Assembly (NCBI RefSeq): GCF_001500045.1
Contig: NZ_LQIX01000056.1
Location: 1 to 64,000 of the forward strand
DNA from: Mycobacterium sp. GA-1199
Lineage (GTDB): Bacteria; Actinomycetota; Actinomycetes; Mycobacteriales; Mycobacteriaceae
Direction of reading: 5' to 3'
Length of the DNA: 64,000 nucleotides
The position numbers and the translations under genes were made by a program. The notes beneath the pieces were generated by a model, which saw nothing but the letters and a program-made list of their open reading frames with translations, was not told where the DNA came from and searched no databases. Every line of letters starts with the position of its first letter. Positions within the stretch are counted from its first letter, which is position 1. Positions 1-9,425 of this stretch are shown here, in pieces.

Positions 1-99
1 GGGGTGCCCGGCCCCGGGCGGCGGGTACTGATTCGGTGGCTGCCCGCCGTAGGACGGCGGTGGTCCGTACGGCGGGGGAGGACCCGGCGGCGTGCTCAC
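1..99 (-). CDS. Proline-rich N-terminus of a membrane-type protein (partial)
   Basis: Only the first 33 codons lie in the window; the gene runs off the left edge. It starts at a GTG (bases 97-99) and reads as a Pro/Gly/Tyr/Gln-rich segment (MSTPPGPPPPYGPPPSYGG and onward). Such low-complexity N-termini are typical of actinobacterial DUF4190-type or related small membrane proteins, and these often sit beside septum-formation-domain proteins like the upstream gene here. It begins 28 nt after the stop of the 128-580 gene and is probably the last visible member of the thiC operon. No functional domain is visible, so the family assignment is inference. Confidence 0.5.
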   Translation of the reverse strand, partial: MSTPPGPPPPYGPPPSYGGQPPNQYPPPGAGHP

Positions 100-127
100 G
101 CGGCAACCGTATCGCGGCCACGGCCTT

Positions 128-580
128 CTAGCTGCGTATCGATCCCCACCGCTCGTTCTTGGCCATCGCGACGCACACCACCGACCGCGCGCCCTCCGAC
201 CACGCTTGCGCACTCGGGTACCCGATCGCGAGCCGAAACGTCGGCCCCTCCGGAATATTCGGCGCGTAGTCGAAGAACTTTCCACCACACTGGTCGCCCA
301 TCCTTCTCAGGGCTTGCTCGCCGGGATACTCCTGAGCATCCGGCGCGCGCACGATCGCGAACACCTCCCCGTAGTGGGGTCCGTTGCAGTCGACTCGCTT
401 GACTTCGTTGGGCAGAACGTCGGACTCACGCGTACGCACACAATCTCCGAGCTGCAGGAGGTCAACGCGCACCGTGGTCGTCATGCGTGGCTTGACGATG
501 TAGAACCATCCGGTCAGCGCCAAGACGCCGATGCCGACCACGACAACCGCGACGATCACCCAGCGGCTAGGACGACGCAC
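128..580 (-). CDS. Membrane-anchored septum-formation-domain protein
   Basis: A 150-aa protein with one N-terminal transmembrane segment (about residues 8-28) and an extracytoplasmic domain. That domain carries LGDCV, then VDCNGPHYGEVFAIV, then two more cysteines (QCGGKFF and VVCVAM). The spaced cysteines and the C-x-x-PH-x-x-E-V-F motif match the actinobacterial 'Septum_form' domain family. The role is not established; the name comes from one characterised member. Position matches what I recall as Rv0420c. The GTG start overlaps the 3' end of the upstream hydrolase by 14 nt, which suggests translational coupling and co-transcription with thiC-thiD. Confidence 0.7.
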   Translation of the reverse strand: MRRPSRWVIVAVVVVGIGVLALTGWFYIVKPRMTTTVRVDLLQLGDCVRTRESDVLPNEVKRVDCNGPHYGEVFAIVRAPDAQEYPGEQALRRMGDQCGGKFFDYAPNIPEGPTFRLAIGYPSAQAWSEGARSVVCVAMAKNERWGSIRS

Positions 581-1193
581 CCGTCAACCGTAATGCCGCT
601 TCGACCGCCAGCGCAGGCACATCGAGGGTCTTGGAGGCCAGATCGTGTCGGGCGCCGGTGATCTCGACGACCTCAGCGGGTGCGCCGATCAGAGCCGCGG
701 CCGACCGGAGTTCGTCGATCGAGCCGAACGGGTCAGCGGTGCCGTGTGTGAACACCGTCGGCACCGTGATGCGCGGAAGGTGTTCGGTGCGTGCGCGTTC
801 CGGCTTACCGGGGGGATGCAGCGGGTACGAGAACAGTGTCAGCACAGCGATGTCGGCAGTCCCATCGGCGACCGCCATCGACGTCATCCGCCCGCCGTAG
901 GAGTGCCCGCCCGCGATGACGGGGCCGTCGGCGAGTGCGCGGGCGACGGTGATGGCCTCCAGCACTCCGGCCTGGTCGGCCTTGGCGGATCCGGACGGTG
1001 GACCTTTGGGCCGGCGGCGCCGGTACGGCAGGTTGTATCGCACCGCAAGCCAACCGCGTGCGGCCCATTGGTCGCAGAGCCCTTTGAGGAGCGGGGCCTC
1101 CCTGCTGCCGCCGGCACCGTGGGTGAGTACGACGACACCGGCGGGCTCCCCGTCGGGTTGGTGCGCGACACCCGCTATCGGTTCGAGGTTCAC
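567..1193 (-). CDS. Alpha/beta hydrolase of the KANL3/Tex30 type
   Basis: A 208-aa cytoplasmic alpha/beta hydrolase. Seen: VVVLTHGAGG (oxyanion/HGxGG region), the nucleophile elbow GGHSYGGRM with Ser, an acid candidate in HGTADPFGS and a final catalytic His in ARHDLAS. This is the order Ser-Asp-His. Length fits the small dienelactone-hydrolase-like/Tex30 family. The GTG start at 1191-1193 shares GTGA with the thiD stop (4-nt overlap), which decides the start over longer upstream options. Substrate unknown. Being third in a TPP-riboswitch operon it might act on a thiamine-related ester, but that is only contextual inference. Confidence 0.8.
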   Translation of the reverse strand: MNLEPIAGVAHQPDGEPAGVVVLTHGAGGSREAPLLKGLCDQWAARGWLAVRYNLPYRRRRPKGPPSGSAKADQAGVLEAITVARALADGPVIAGGHSYGGRMTSMAVADGTADIAVLTLFSYPLHPPGKPERARTEHLPRITVPTVFTHGTADPFGSIDELRSAAALIGAPAEVVEITGARHDLASKTLDVPALAVEAALRLTGASS

Positions 1194-2022
1194 TCGGTGA
1201 GCCTGAACAGCGCCGACACCGGGCCGTGACCGCGTCCTAACGGATAAGCGGCACGCAGGCATTCGGTGACCCAGCGTTTGCCGAACGCGACCGCCTCGGG
1301 TACCGAGTAGCCGTGTGCCAGCGCGCTGGTGATGGCCGCGGCCAACGTGTCACCGGCGCCGTGGTCGTGTCCGGTGTCGATCCGGGTGGCGTCGTATTCG
1401 TGAAACTCGGTGCCGTCGAACAGCAGATCGGGACTCTGCGCCGACGCCCGTAGGTGTCCCCCTTTGACCAGTGCCCACTGCGGTCCCAGTGCGTGCAGCG
1501 CGCGGGCCGCCTCACGCTGGGACTCGGGGTCGATGACGTCTATGTGCGTGAGCAGGCGCACCTCGTCGAGGTTCGGTGTCACCAGGGTCGCCAGTGGGAA
1601 GAGTTGTGTCCGAAGCGAATCCAGCGCACTGGGATGCAACAGCGGATCGCCGTGCATGGAGGCGCACACGGGGTCGACGACCAATGGCACGGAACCGGCC
1701 ATACCCTGTGCGCGCCAGGTTTCGGCGATGGTGTCGATGATCTCCGATGATGCCAGCATTCCCGTCTTGGCCGCCTGCACCCCGATATCCGAGGCCACCG
1801 CTTCGATCTGCCCCGCAATGACATCGAGCGGAACCTCGTGAAAACCCTTGACCCCGACCGAGTTTTGTACCGTTACCGCGGTGACCGCCACCAGGCCATG
1901 CACCCCGAGCAGTGCGAACGTGCGCATGTCGGCCTGGATCCCGGCCCCTCCGCCGGAATCGGACCCGGCGATCGTCATCACCCGCACCGGGGTGGTGCCG
2001 GGGGGCGGCAGCGGTAGGTAGC

Positions 2023-2026
<4 letters not shown>
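1190..2026 (-). CDS. thiD: Hydroxymethylpyrimidine/phosphomethylpyrimidine kinase ThiD
   Basis: A 278-aa ribokinase-fold enzyme that phosphorylates HMP and HMP-P to HMP-PP, the pyrimidine half of thiamine. Seen: N-terminal VRVMTIAGSDSGGGAGIQAD, the substrate/ATP region TAVTVQNS, VVDPVCAS, and the C-terminal anion-hole signature GHDHGAGDTLAAAI. Length is normal for stand-alone ThiD with no ThiE or TenA fusion. Its ATG shares ATGA with the thiC stop, so it is translationally coupled to thiC and subject to the same TPP riboswitch. Confidence 0.95.
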
Positions 2027-3666
<1,640 letters not shown>

Positions 3667-3673
3667 CTGAGCT

Positions 3674-3760
3674 ATCTCCCTACGCCGGCATTACCCGGTC
3701 AGGTTCGTACGGTCGACGGGCCCACCCGTCCTCTCAGCGCGCTGGTGCACGCTCCCGTGT
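3674..3760 (-). promoter_or_regulatory. TPP riboswitch (THI element) of the thiC operon
   Basis: On the minus strand the leader reads ACACGGGAG at its 5' end, then the conserved CTGAGAGG (P2/J3-2), then AACCTGACCGGGTAATGCC and GGCGTAGGGAGA at the 3' end. These are the hallmark THI-box blocks in the right order and spacing. The last block (about 3673-3680) contains the purine-rich ribosome-binding site about 8-13 nt before the thiC ATG. Control is therefore probably at translation initiation, and no oligo-U terminator was seen between the aptamer and thiC. Confidence 0.93.
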
Positions 3761-3773
3761 ATGGACGCCAGTC

Positions 3774-3779
3774 ACGCTA
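3774..3779 (-). promoter_or_regulatory. Candidate -10 hexamer for the thiC leader
   Basis: TAGCGT on the minus strand lies about 14 nt before the 5' edge of the TPP aptamer, so transcription would start just upstream of P1. The hexamer fits TANNNT but no good -35 was seen. Confidence 0.35.
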
Positions 3780-3820
3780 GCGCAGCCGCGGAGGAATCGG
3801 GAGGGGGCAACCGAGAATAG

Positions 3821-5404
3821 TCAGAATGGTGGATCGTCTGGATCCGACGGTGGTGGAGGTGGTGGCTCCCAGTCGGGTGGCAATTCTTCGGGTTCGAACA
3901 GGTCGTCGATCCAGCGGCACCACGGGCTCCTGCTCGGCTCTGTGCCCTTGAAGACAATCTTCAGGAAGCGGGAACGATTGCGCCATCGGCGGCCCTCGAT
4001 CTCGCGGCGTCGCTCCCGAACCCTGCGTCGCTGTTCGGCGTTGACCGGCCGCTGGGCCACCAACTGGGCGCGTAGGCGCTTGACGCGGGCAGCCCTCTCC
4101 CGCTTGCGGTTTCGGCGGCGCGGCGGCGGCTCGTCGCAAGCCGGGCGCATCTGTGGAAAGAGGTCGAACCCGCCGGGCGAGGTTCGATACGTTCTACCGG
4201 TCGGTGACGTCCAGACGATGGTCCCGTCGGACAGCTGTTCATCACGCCAACCATCGGAACCGCCTAGAAACGTTTTCAAGAGGTGATGTTGCCGGCAATA
4301 GGCGGCCAGATCCGACGGGACGGTCAACCCGCCCGCGGCCGGGTCGGCGTGGTTGAACGGAGTCGTATGGTCGAGATCGCAGATGGCAGCACGCCGGTCG
4401 CATCCTGGAAACCGGCACGTCAGGTCGCGAAACCGGACCCAACGATTCACCGTCGCCGTCGGTTGGTGGCGCCGCGCCTGCTCCGCCGTGACAGTCGGTT
4501 GTTCGAGCGGGTGCACAGTTGCGTTCTGTGCGAGATCCCGGACGAGTTCGGCGTCGATGACGCCGAATCCCTCCAGATAGCCGGGTTGTTCGCTCTCACC
4601 CGTGACCGTCTCCTCGCTGGCGATCACGTTGACCACCGTGTGGACCTGGCCGTCTGCTTCGGTCGAAGGCCGGGCCGGACAATCCGGCCGGCCGCAGTCG
4701 CAGCTCAGACTCCGGCCCTCGGTGAGGGCGTCCAATGCGTCGGCGCGCCGCTGAGAAACCGTCCGGGAGTCTTTCGCGCACACCGACATCGCGAGCTCGG
4801 AGAGGCGTTTGTCGAAGGCCGCACCCGCCCTCGCGGGGATGCGAGCTCGCACCTGGGCCGTGCCGTCGGGTCGCGCAGTGACGGTGAAATAGCGATCACG
4901 TTCTGACGATTCCCTTCTTTGCTTGACACCATCCGGGTCGACCCTCCGGACGGTCTCGTCGACCATGTTCTTGACGTTCTGCCGGTTCCAGCTCTGCCAA
5001 TGCGCGAGTTTTTCAGTCACCGATGCGTCGACCTGGTCGATCAGATCGTCTCCGACGAGTTCAGTGCGTGTGATGACCAACTGTGCTGTGCCCCAGTCGA
5101 CATCGCCCTTCTCGAGCAGGGCGGCGAGTCTGGGCAGCCGCGTGTCGAGCGCCTCAGCCTGAGCCACGAGGCGACTGGCGAGGGATGGTGCCATGTTCAT
5201 CGCGGCACCAACTTCGGCAGATGTCCGTGCGAAGCCGGTGATCATCGACCAACCGGGATCGGGATCGATCCCTTCCGCCTCGACAGTGCGGCATGCCAGC
5301 AGCGCGGCGATGGCTTCCATACGGTGAGCCATCAGCGCCGACTCCGCACGCAGGCTCGACCCGAGCGTGGCGATCACCTCGTCGGGGCCGGCTGTCTCGA
5401 ACAT
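3821..5404 (-). CDS. DUF222/HNH endonuclease-domain protein (13E12-repeat type)
   Basis: A 527-aa protein with an alpha-helical DUF222 region (about residues 20-300) and an HNH nuclease motif near residue 345, in the form CRFPGCDRR, DLDHTTPF, YCRQHHLL. After it come a basic stretch (RRRNRKRERAARVKRLRAQL) and an acidic proline-rich tail ending PPPPPSDPDDPPF. This is the mycobacterial 13E12/REP13E12 family, often multicopy; the cellular role is unknown. The start is placed at ATG 5402-5404 because a CATAGT -10 hexamer lies 7 nt upstream; a TTG at 5432-5434 would add 10 residues. The gene is monocistronic. Confidence 0.85.
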   Translation of the reverse strand: MFETAGPDEVIATLGSSLRAESALMAHRMEAIAALLACRTVEAEGIDPDPGWSMITGFARTSAEVGAAMNMAPSLASRLVAQAEALDTRLPRLAALLEKGDVDWGTAQLVITRTELVGDDLIDQVDASVTEKLAHWQSWNRQNVKNMVDETVRRVDPDGVKQRRESSERDRYFTVTARPDGTAQVRARIPARAGAAFDKRLSELAMSVCAKDSRTVSQRRADALDALTEGRSLSCDCGRPDCPARPSTEADGQVHTVVNVIASEETVTGESEQPGYLEGFGVIDAELVRDLAQNATVHPLEQPTVTAEQARRHQPTATVNRWVRFRDLTCRFPGCDRRAAICDLDHTTPFNHADPAAGGLTVPSDLAAYCRQHHLLKTFLGGSDGWRDEQLSDGTIVWTSPTGRTYRTSPGGFDLFPQMRPACDEPPPRRRNRKRERAARVKRLRAQLVAQRPVNAEQRRRVRERRREIEGRRWRNRSRFLKIVFKGTEPSRSPWCRWIDDLFEPEELPPDWEPPPPPPSDPDDPPF

Positions 5405-5411
5405 GTGTTCG

Positions 5412-5417
5412 ACTATG
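5412..5417 (-). promoter_or_regulatory. -10 hexamer for leaderless DUF222/HNH transcript
   Basis: CATAGT on the minus strand, 7 nt before ATG 5404. The spacing predicts a transcript starting at or next to the A of the start codon, and it supports ATG 5404 over the TTG at 5434. Confidence 0.45.
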
Positions 5418-5441
5418 CCAGAGACCCCCGACAAGTTGCGG

Positions 5442-6257
5442 TCACGCCAGTTCGATCAGCACCGGAGCGTGGTCGCTGGGCGCGCCGATGCGGTCCTTCC
5501 CGCTCTTGCGTTCATCACGGACGATCTCGGCGTGCGTGACGCGTTCGGCCAGCGCGGGTGAACCGAGAATGAAGTCGATCCGCATGCCGCGGTTCTTCGG
5601 GAACCGCAGCTGCGTGTAGTCCCAGTAGGTGTATACCCCCGGTCCGGGAGTGAACGGTCGCGCCACGTCGGTGAAGCCCGCTTCCAGCACCGCGTTGAAC
5701 GCCTCGCGTTCGGGTGCGGTGACGTGGGTGCTGCCCTGGTAGAACTCGACGCTCCAGACGTCCTCGTCGGTCGGTGCGATGTTCCAGTCGCCGACGAGCG
5801 CGATCTGCGCGGCCGGATCGTCGGACAACCATTTGTGTGCTGTATCGCGAAGCGCATCAAGCCATTTCAGCTTGTACGCGTAGTGCGGTGAGCCGACGAA
5901 CCGGCCGTTGGGCACGTACAGGCTCCACACCCGGACACCGTTGCAGGTGGCGCCGAGCGCGCGTGCTTCCGCCGCCGCCTCCACTTCGGGCTTGTCACTC
6001 CAGGTCGGTTGGTCGTCGAACCCCACCTGCACGTCGTCGATGCCGACTCGGGACGCGATCGCCACGCCGTTCCACTGGTTGAAGCCGCAGTGGACCACCT
6101 CGTACCCGGCGGCGAGAAACGGCATGACCGGGAACTGCTCGTCGTTGCATTTGGTCTCCTGCATCGCCAGCACGTCGACGTCGGCCCGCTCGAGCCAATC
6201 GGTGACCCGTTCGACCCGCGCCCGAATCGAGTTGACGTTCCAGGTGGCGATCCGCAT
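5442..6257 (-). CDS. xthA: Exodeoxyribonuclease III
   Basis: A 271-aa AP endonuclease/3'-5' exonuclease for base-excision repair, of the exonuclease III/endonuclease-exonuclease-phosphatase fold. Seen: MRIATWNVNSIRAR (metal-binding Asn), MQETKC with the metal-binding Glu, the catalytic GDWNIAPTDEDVW, and the C-terminal GAPSDHAPVLIEL with the Asp-His pair. Full length for bacterial Xth. The GNAT gene upstream ends 3 nt before its ATG (stop at 6261-6263). A TAGCCT hexamer 7 nt upstream also suggests an independent leaderless transcript. Position matches Rv0427c. Confidence 0.96.
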   Translation of the reverse strand: MRIATWNVNSIRARVERVTDWLERADVDVLAMQETKCNDEQFPVMPFLAAGYEVVHCGFNQWNGVAIASRVGIDDVQVGFDDQPTWSDKPEVEAAAEARALGATCNGVRVWSLYVPNGRFVGSPHYAYKLKWLDALRDTAHKWLSDDPAAQIALVGDWNIAPTDEDVWSVEFYQGSTHVTAPEREAFNAVLEAGFTDVARPFTPGPGVYTYWDYTQLRFPKNRGMRIDFILGSPALAERVTHAEIVRDERKSGKDRIGAPSDHAPVLIELA

Positions 6258-6260
6258 GGC

Positions 6261-7151
6261 CTACAGGCTACGAGCGTCGACGTAGCGGCTGTGGTGCTGC
6301 GTCGAGAAACCCATCGACCTATAGAGACCGAGGGCCACCTCGTTGTCGACAAGCACCTGCGCGTAGCCGCGGGTTGCTCCCCGCTGGGTCCCCCAGTGCA
6401 ACAGCGTCGAACACAGTGCGCGCGCCAGACCCCGGCCGCGGGCCCGCTCGTCGACCCGTACGGCCGACAACCCGACCCATCGTCCGCCATCCGGCGCCGT
6501 GGTCACCGCGGCCCTGCCGACCGCGGCGCCTGCGATGGTCGCGAATGCGACCTCACCGCCGACGACCGCAGTCAGCACCTCGACAGGCACGTTGCGCTGG
6601 TATAGACGCAGCCATTCGGCGTCGGGCGCGGGAGTCAGCGCCACCGACTGATCCGCGGTCACCTCGCGCAGTTCACTTGTCAGCACCGCGGTTTCGAGGT
6701 GTCCCGGCAGGTCGGCGAGGCGGAACAGCCGGTCGGGCACAGAAAGCCACGGCGGGAGGTTTCGTTGGGTGTAGAAGTCGATGATCGTGGGAAGCGCGGA
6801 GGCATCGGCGTCGAAACCCAGCGGCACAGCGGAATTGGCGCGATGCGTGTGCCCGTGCGCGGCGCGCAACAGCCAGCCGTCGACCCACGTCTGCTCGATG
6901 CCCGGCCACCCGAGTGCGGCTGCGTGTTCGACTTTACGAATATCGGCGGTGCGCAACGGCTTTGGCGGAAGCGCCTTGAGGACGACGACGTCGCGGGCGT
7001 CGACGTCGACGATCTCACCGTGCTTGGTGCGCACCCGCAGTTTCGGCTGGTCGGTGAGCAGGTGACCGATCACGTCGGTGAACGGGGGTTGGGAGCCGGC
7101 GGGTAGGCGGTAGCGGATGATCACCCGCGTCCCCGTCGGAGGCACCTGCAT
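6261..7151 (-). CDS. GNAT-family N-acetyltransferase
   Basis: A 296-aa protein with an N-terminal SH3-like/unassigned region (about residues 1-90) and a C-terminal GNAT domain. The acetyl-CoA pyrophosphate loop is RARGRGLARAL near residue 250, followed by YAQVLVDNEVALGLYRSMGF, the typical C-terminal GNAT helix. The ATG at 7149-7151 shares one base with the def stop (TGATG), which fixes the start and implies coupling to def. Substrate unknown; the link to def hints at protein N-terminal processing, but that is inference. Position matches Rv0428c. Confidence 0.85.
   Translation of the reverse strand: MQVPPTGTRVIIRYRLPAGSQPPFTDVIGHLLTDQPKLRVRTKHGEIVDVDARDVVVLKALPPKPLRTADIRKVEHAAALGWPGIEQTWVDGWLLRAAHGHTHRANSAVPLGFDADASALPTIIDFYTQRNLPPWLSVPDRLFRLADLPGHLETAVLTSELREVTADQSVALTPAPDAEWLRLYQRNVPVEVLTAVVGGEVAFATIAGAAVGRAAVTTAPDGGRWVGLSAVRVDERARGRGLARALCSTLLHWGTQRGATRGYAQVLVDNEVALGLYRSMGFSTQHHSRYVDARSL
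6265..6270 (-). promoter_or_regulatory. -10 hexamer for leaderless xthA transcript
   Basis: TAGCCT on the minus strand, 7 nt before the xthA ATG and inside the last codons of the upstream GNAT gene. It would allow xthA to be transcribed separately from def-GNAT. Confidence 0.4.
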
Positions 7152-7744
7152 CAGTGACCGAACGGATCGGGATCCTTGCCGGGCATCCACGACAGTCCCG
7201 GCACCCCCCAGCCGTGCGACTTCACCGCGCGCTTGGCGCTGCGTGCATGCCTGCCGACCAACCGGTCCAGGTAGAGGAAACCGTCGAGATGGCCCGTCTC
7301 GTGCTGCAGCATCCGGGCGAACAGATCGGTGCCCTCGATGGTGATCGGGTTGCCTTCTGCGTCCAGACCCGTCACCCTCGCCCAGTCTGCCCGCCCCGTC
7401 GGGAACGACTCCCCGGGCACCGAAAGGCAACCCTCGTCGTCGTCGTCCGGATCGGGCATGGTCTCGGGAACCTCGGAGGTCTCCAACACCGGATTGACGA
7501 CCACACCGCGACGGCGGGTGATACGACCGCGCACCTCGGCGCAGTCGTAGACGAACACCCGCTTGGCGACGCCGATCTGGTTCGCTGCCAAGCCAACCCC
7601 GTTCGCGGCGTCCATCGTGTCGAACAGGTCGGCGATCAGGTCCGCGAGATCGGCGGGCAGCGAACCGCCCTCGCCGACCGGCACCGGCTCGGTGGCTGTG
7701 TGCAGGACGGGATCTCCTACGATGCGGATCGGAACGACTGCCAT
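7151..7744 (-). CDS. def: Peptide deformylase
   Basis: A 197-aa metalloenzyme removing the formyl group from nascent N-terminal methionine. All three PDF motifs are present: GVGLAANQIG (motif 1), EGCLSVPG (motif 2, metal-binding Cys) and HETGHLDGFLYLDR, an HExxH variant with Thr-Gly between Glu and His. A long acidic insertion, PDPDDDDEG, precedes motif 2. The ATG at 7742-7744 (MAVVPIRIVGDPVLH) is chosen because TAAGAT lies 8 nt upstream and because motif spacing fits; an in-frame longer start would add 16 non-conserved residues. Position matches Rv0429c. Confidence 0.96.
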   Translation of the reverse strand: MAVVPIRIVGDPVLHTATEPVPVGEGGSLPADLADLIADLFDTMDAANGVGLAANQIGVAKRVFVYDCAEVRGRITRRRGVVVNPVLETSEVPETMPDPDDDDEGCLSVPGESFPTGRADWARVTGLDAEGNPITIEGTDLFARMLQHETGHLDGFLYLDRLVGRHARSAKRAVKSHGWGVPGLSWMPGKDPDPFGH

Positions 7745-7752
7745 GGTCGGAA

Positions 7753-7758
7753 ATCTTA
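7753..7758 (-). promoter_or_regulatory. -10 hexamer for def operon
   Basis: TAAGAT on the minus strand, 8 nt before the def ATG, a good match to TANNNT and TATAAT. The transcript would have a leader of 0-2 nt. Confidence 0.5.
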
Positions 7759-7881
7759 AGTCGGCAATCCTTGCCACCCGACTCGCGGGCATGTCGAACC
7801 GCTCATCAGCCCATCACGTGGTTGAATGAGCGCCGAACCACAGCGATGTCATTCAAGTTGTCGGAAGGGTCCAAGAGCCAG

Positions 7882-8190
7882 ATGGACGGCGCGATCGCGC
7901 GGACTGAACAATCCGGAGACAACTCTGAACTCTCCGACGGGCTGACTCGGCGCGAGCACGACATTCTCGCGTTCGAGCGGCAGTGGTGGAAATACGCCGG
8001 CTCCAAGGAAGACGCCATCAAGGAGTTGTTCTCGATGTCGGCCACCCGCTATTACCAGGTGCTGAATGCGCTCGTCGACCGACCTGAGGCGCTCGCCGCC
8101 GATCCGATGCTGGTCAAACGGTTGCGGCGATTGAGGGCCAGCAGACAGAAGGCGCGGGCGGCACGCCGTCTCGGCTTCGACGTCACCTGA
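7882..8190 (+). CDS. DUF3263 protein, putative DNA-binding
   Basis: A 102-aa conserved actinobacterial protein. The core SDGLTRREHDILAFERQWW, SATRYYQVLNALVD and the basic tail RRLRASRQKARAARRLGF resemble a short helix-turn-helix with an Arg-rich C-terminus, so nucleic-acid binding is plausible but unproven. The ATG at 7882 is preferred because a similar protein in M. tuberculosis (Rv0430) starts at the equivalent MDGA; ATG 7846 would add 12 residues. Divergent from def with about 137 nt between starts. Confidence 0.85.
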   Translation: MDGAIARTEQSGDNSELSDGLTRREHDILAFERQWWKYAGSKEDAIKELFSMSATRYYQVLNALVDRPEALAADPMLVKRLRRLRASRQKARAARRLGFDVT

Positions 8191-8217
8191 GTTTCCCGGG
8201 CCGGCCGGCCCGCTCGA

Positions 8218-8223
8218 TAAGGT
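8218..8223 (+). promoter_or_regulatory. -10 hexamer for the LytR_C gene
   Basis: TAAGGT, 7 nt before ATG 8231; predicts a leaderless transcript. The same bases (AAGGTGGG) could act as a ribosome site if transcription starts upstream. Confidence 0.35.
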
Positions 8224-8230
8224 GGGCGCA

Positions 8231-8689
8231 ATGAACCAGCGAGATTCGTCGGGGCTGCCCCTGCGCGCCATGGTGATGGTGCTGCTCTTCCTGGGCGTCG
8301 TTTTCCTGTTGGTGGCGTTCCAGGCGATGGGTTCGGACAGCGACGAGGACGACGCACCGCCGTTGGCGACCACCGCCACGACCACCACGCCTACGACGTC
8401 GGAGGCACCGAAACCCACCGACATCGAGGTCCGGGTCTTCAACATCTCCACTGTCGCCGGCGCGGCCGAGGGGACCGCCGGACGGTTGCGCGAGGCTGGC
8501 TTCAACGTCACCGATACCGACAACCTCGAACTGCCGGACGTGGCGGCCACCACCGTGTACTTTTCCGACGCGCCCGGCGAGCAGGAGGCCGCAGAGGAGG
8601 TGGGCCGGCTGCTCGAGGCGCCCGTCGAACCGCGACTGCCCGCACTCGCCGAACAACCGCCGGGCGTCATCGTGGTGGTCACCGGTTAG
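8231..8689 (+). CDS. Membrane-anchored LytR_C-domain protein
   Basis: A 152-aa protein with a short cytoplasmic N-terminus, one transmembrane helix (about residues 14-34), a Thr/Pro-rich linker (TTATTTTPTTSEAPKP) and a C-terminal domain. That domain begins IEVRVFNISTVAGAAEGTAGR, the pattern of the LytR cell-envelope transcriptional attenuator C-terminal domain (LytR_C). The LCP catalytic domain is absent, so it is not itself a ligase; a role in cell-wall polymer handling is inferred. Position matches Rv0431. A TAG stop at 8687 overlaps the sodC -10 element. Confidence 0.8.
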   Translation: MNQRDSSGLPLRAMVMVLLFLGVVFLLVAFQAMGSDSDEDDAPPLATTATTTTPTTSEAPKPTDIEVRVFNISTVAGAAEGTAGRLREAGFNVTDTDNLELPDVAATTVYFSDAPGEQEAAEEVGRLLEAPVEPRLPALAEQPPGVIVVVTG

Positions 8690-8692
8690 GCT
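8687..8692 (+). promoter_or_regulatory. -10 hexamer for leaderless sodC
   Basis: TAGGCT, 7 nt before ATG 8700. Its first three bases are the stop codon of the preceding gene. Confidence 0.45.
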
Positions 8693-8699
8693 CGTGTAC

Positions 8700-9425
8700 A
8701 TGTTCAAGACCGTCGCCGCCGCTGCCTTGTTCGCTGTTCCCGCACTCGCCTTGAGCGCCTGCACGGCGCCCGAAGAACCCAGCAATGCGCCGGGCACCCC
8801 GCCACCCGTGTGGACCGGATCTCCGTCTCCCTCGGCTCCGCCGGGTGAGGGCGCCGGCGGTCACGGCGGCGGGCAGGCAGAAGGACAGGGCGAAGAACAG
8901 GGCGCCGGGGAGACGCTCACCGCCGAACTGAAGCTCGCCGACGGCACGCCGGTGGCCACCGCCGACATCCAGTTCAGTGGCGGCTACGCCACGATCAGTG
9001 TCGAGACCACCACGCCCGGCAGGCTGACACCCGGCTTCCATGGCATGCACATCCATCAGGTCGGCAAGTGCGAGGCCAACTCGGTCGCACCCACCGGCGG
9101 CGCACCGGGCAATTTCAATTCGGCGGGCGGCCACTTCCAGGTGCCCGGCCACAGCGGTCACCCGGCGAGCGGCGACCTGACGTCGCTGCAGGTCCGTGAG
9201 GACGGTTCGGCCAAGGTGGTGACGACGACCGACGCGTTCACCGCCGAGGAGCTCACCGACGGCGCGGGCACCGCGATCATCATCCACGAGAAGGCGGACA
9301 ACTTCGCCAACATTCCGCCGGAGCGCTACCAGCAGGTCAATGGTGACCCGCCGCCGGATGCGACCACATTGGCGACCGGTGACGCCGGATCGCGGGTGGC
9401 ATGCGGTGTTATCCGTACCGGCTAA
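8700..9425 (+). CDS. sodC: Secreted lipoprotein Cu,Zn superoxide dismutase
   Basis: A 241-aa protein converting superoxide to peroxide outside the membrane. Seen: a lipoprotein signal peptide with lipobox ALSAC (Cys about residue 19), a Pro/Gly/Glu-rich linker to about residue 70, then the SodC domain. Copper/zinc ligands appear in FHGMHIHQVGKCE, GGHFQVPGHSGHPASGDL and the distal AIIIHEKADNF; the disulfide Cys pair is in GKCE and VACGVIRTG. The ATG at 8700 is chosen over the in-frame GTG at 8694 by the signal peptide and the leaderless promoter. Its end overlaps the next gene by 20 nt. Position matches Rv0432. Confidence 0.95.
   Translation: MFKTVAAAALFAVPALALSACTAPEEPSNAPGTPPPVWTGSPSPSAPPGEGAGGHGGGQAEGQGEEQGAGETLTAELKLADGTPVATADIQFSGGYATISVETTTPGRLTPGFHGMHIHQVGKCEANSVAPTGGAPGNFNSAGGHFQVPGHSGHPASGDLTSLQVREDGSAKVVTTTDAFTAEELTDGAGTAIIIHEKADNFANIPPERYQQVNGDPPPDATTLATGDAGSRVACGVIRTG

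Noticed and set aside
5958..7430. A longer N-terminus for the GNAT protein starting near 7430
   Set aside because: The extension is antisense-like low-complexity sequence overlapping def; ATG 7151 fused to the def stop (TGATG) is the better start.
8820..8910. G/C-rich low-complexity stretch in sodC as a possible regulatory repeat
   Set aside because: It encodes the Pro/Gly/Glu linker between the lipoprotein signal and the SodC domain.
9340..9405. ATG 9340 as the start of the YbdK-type ligase
   Set aside because: It would overlap the sodC coding region by 86 nt and add an Arg/Trp-rich segment with no similarity to the family; GTG 9406 gives normal length.
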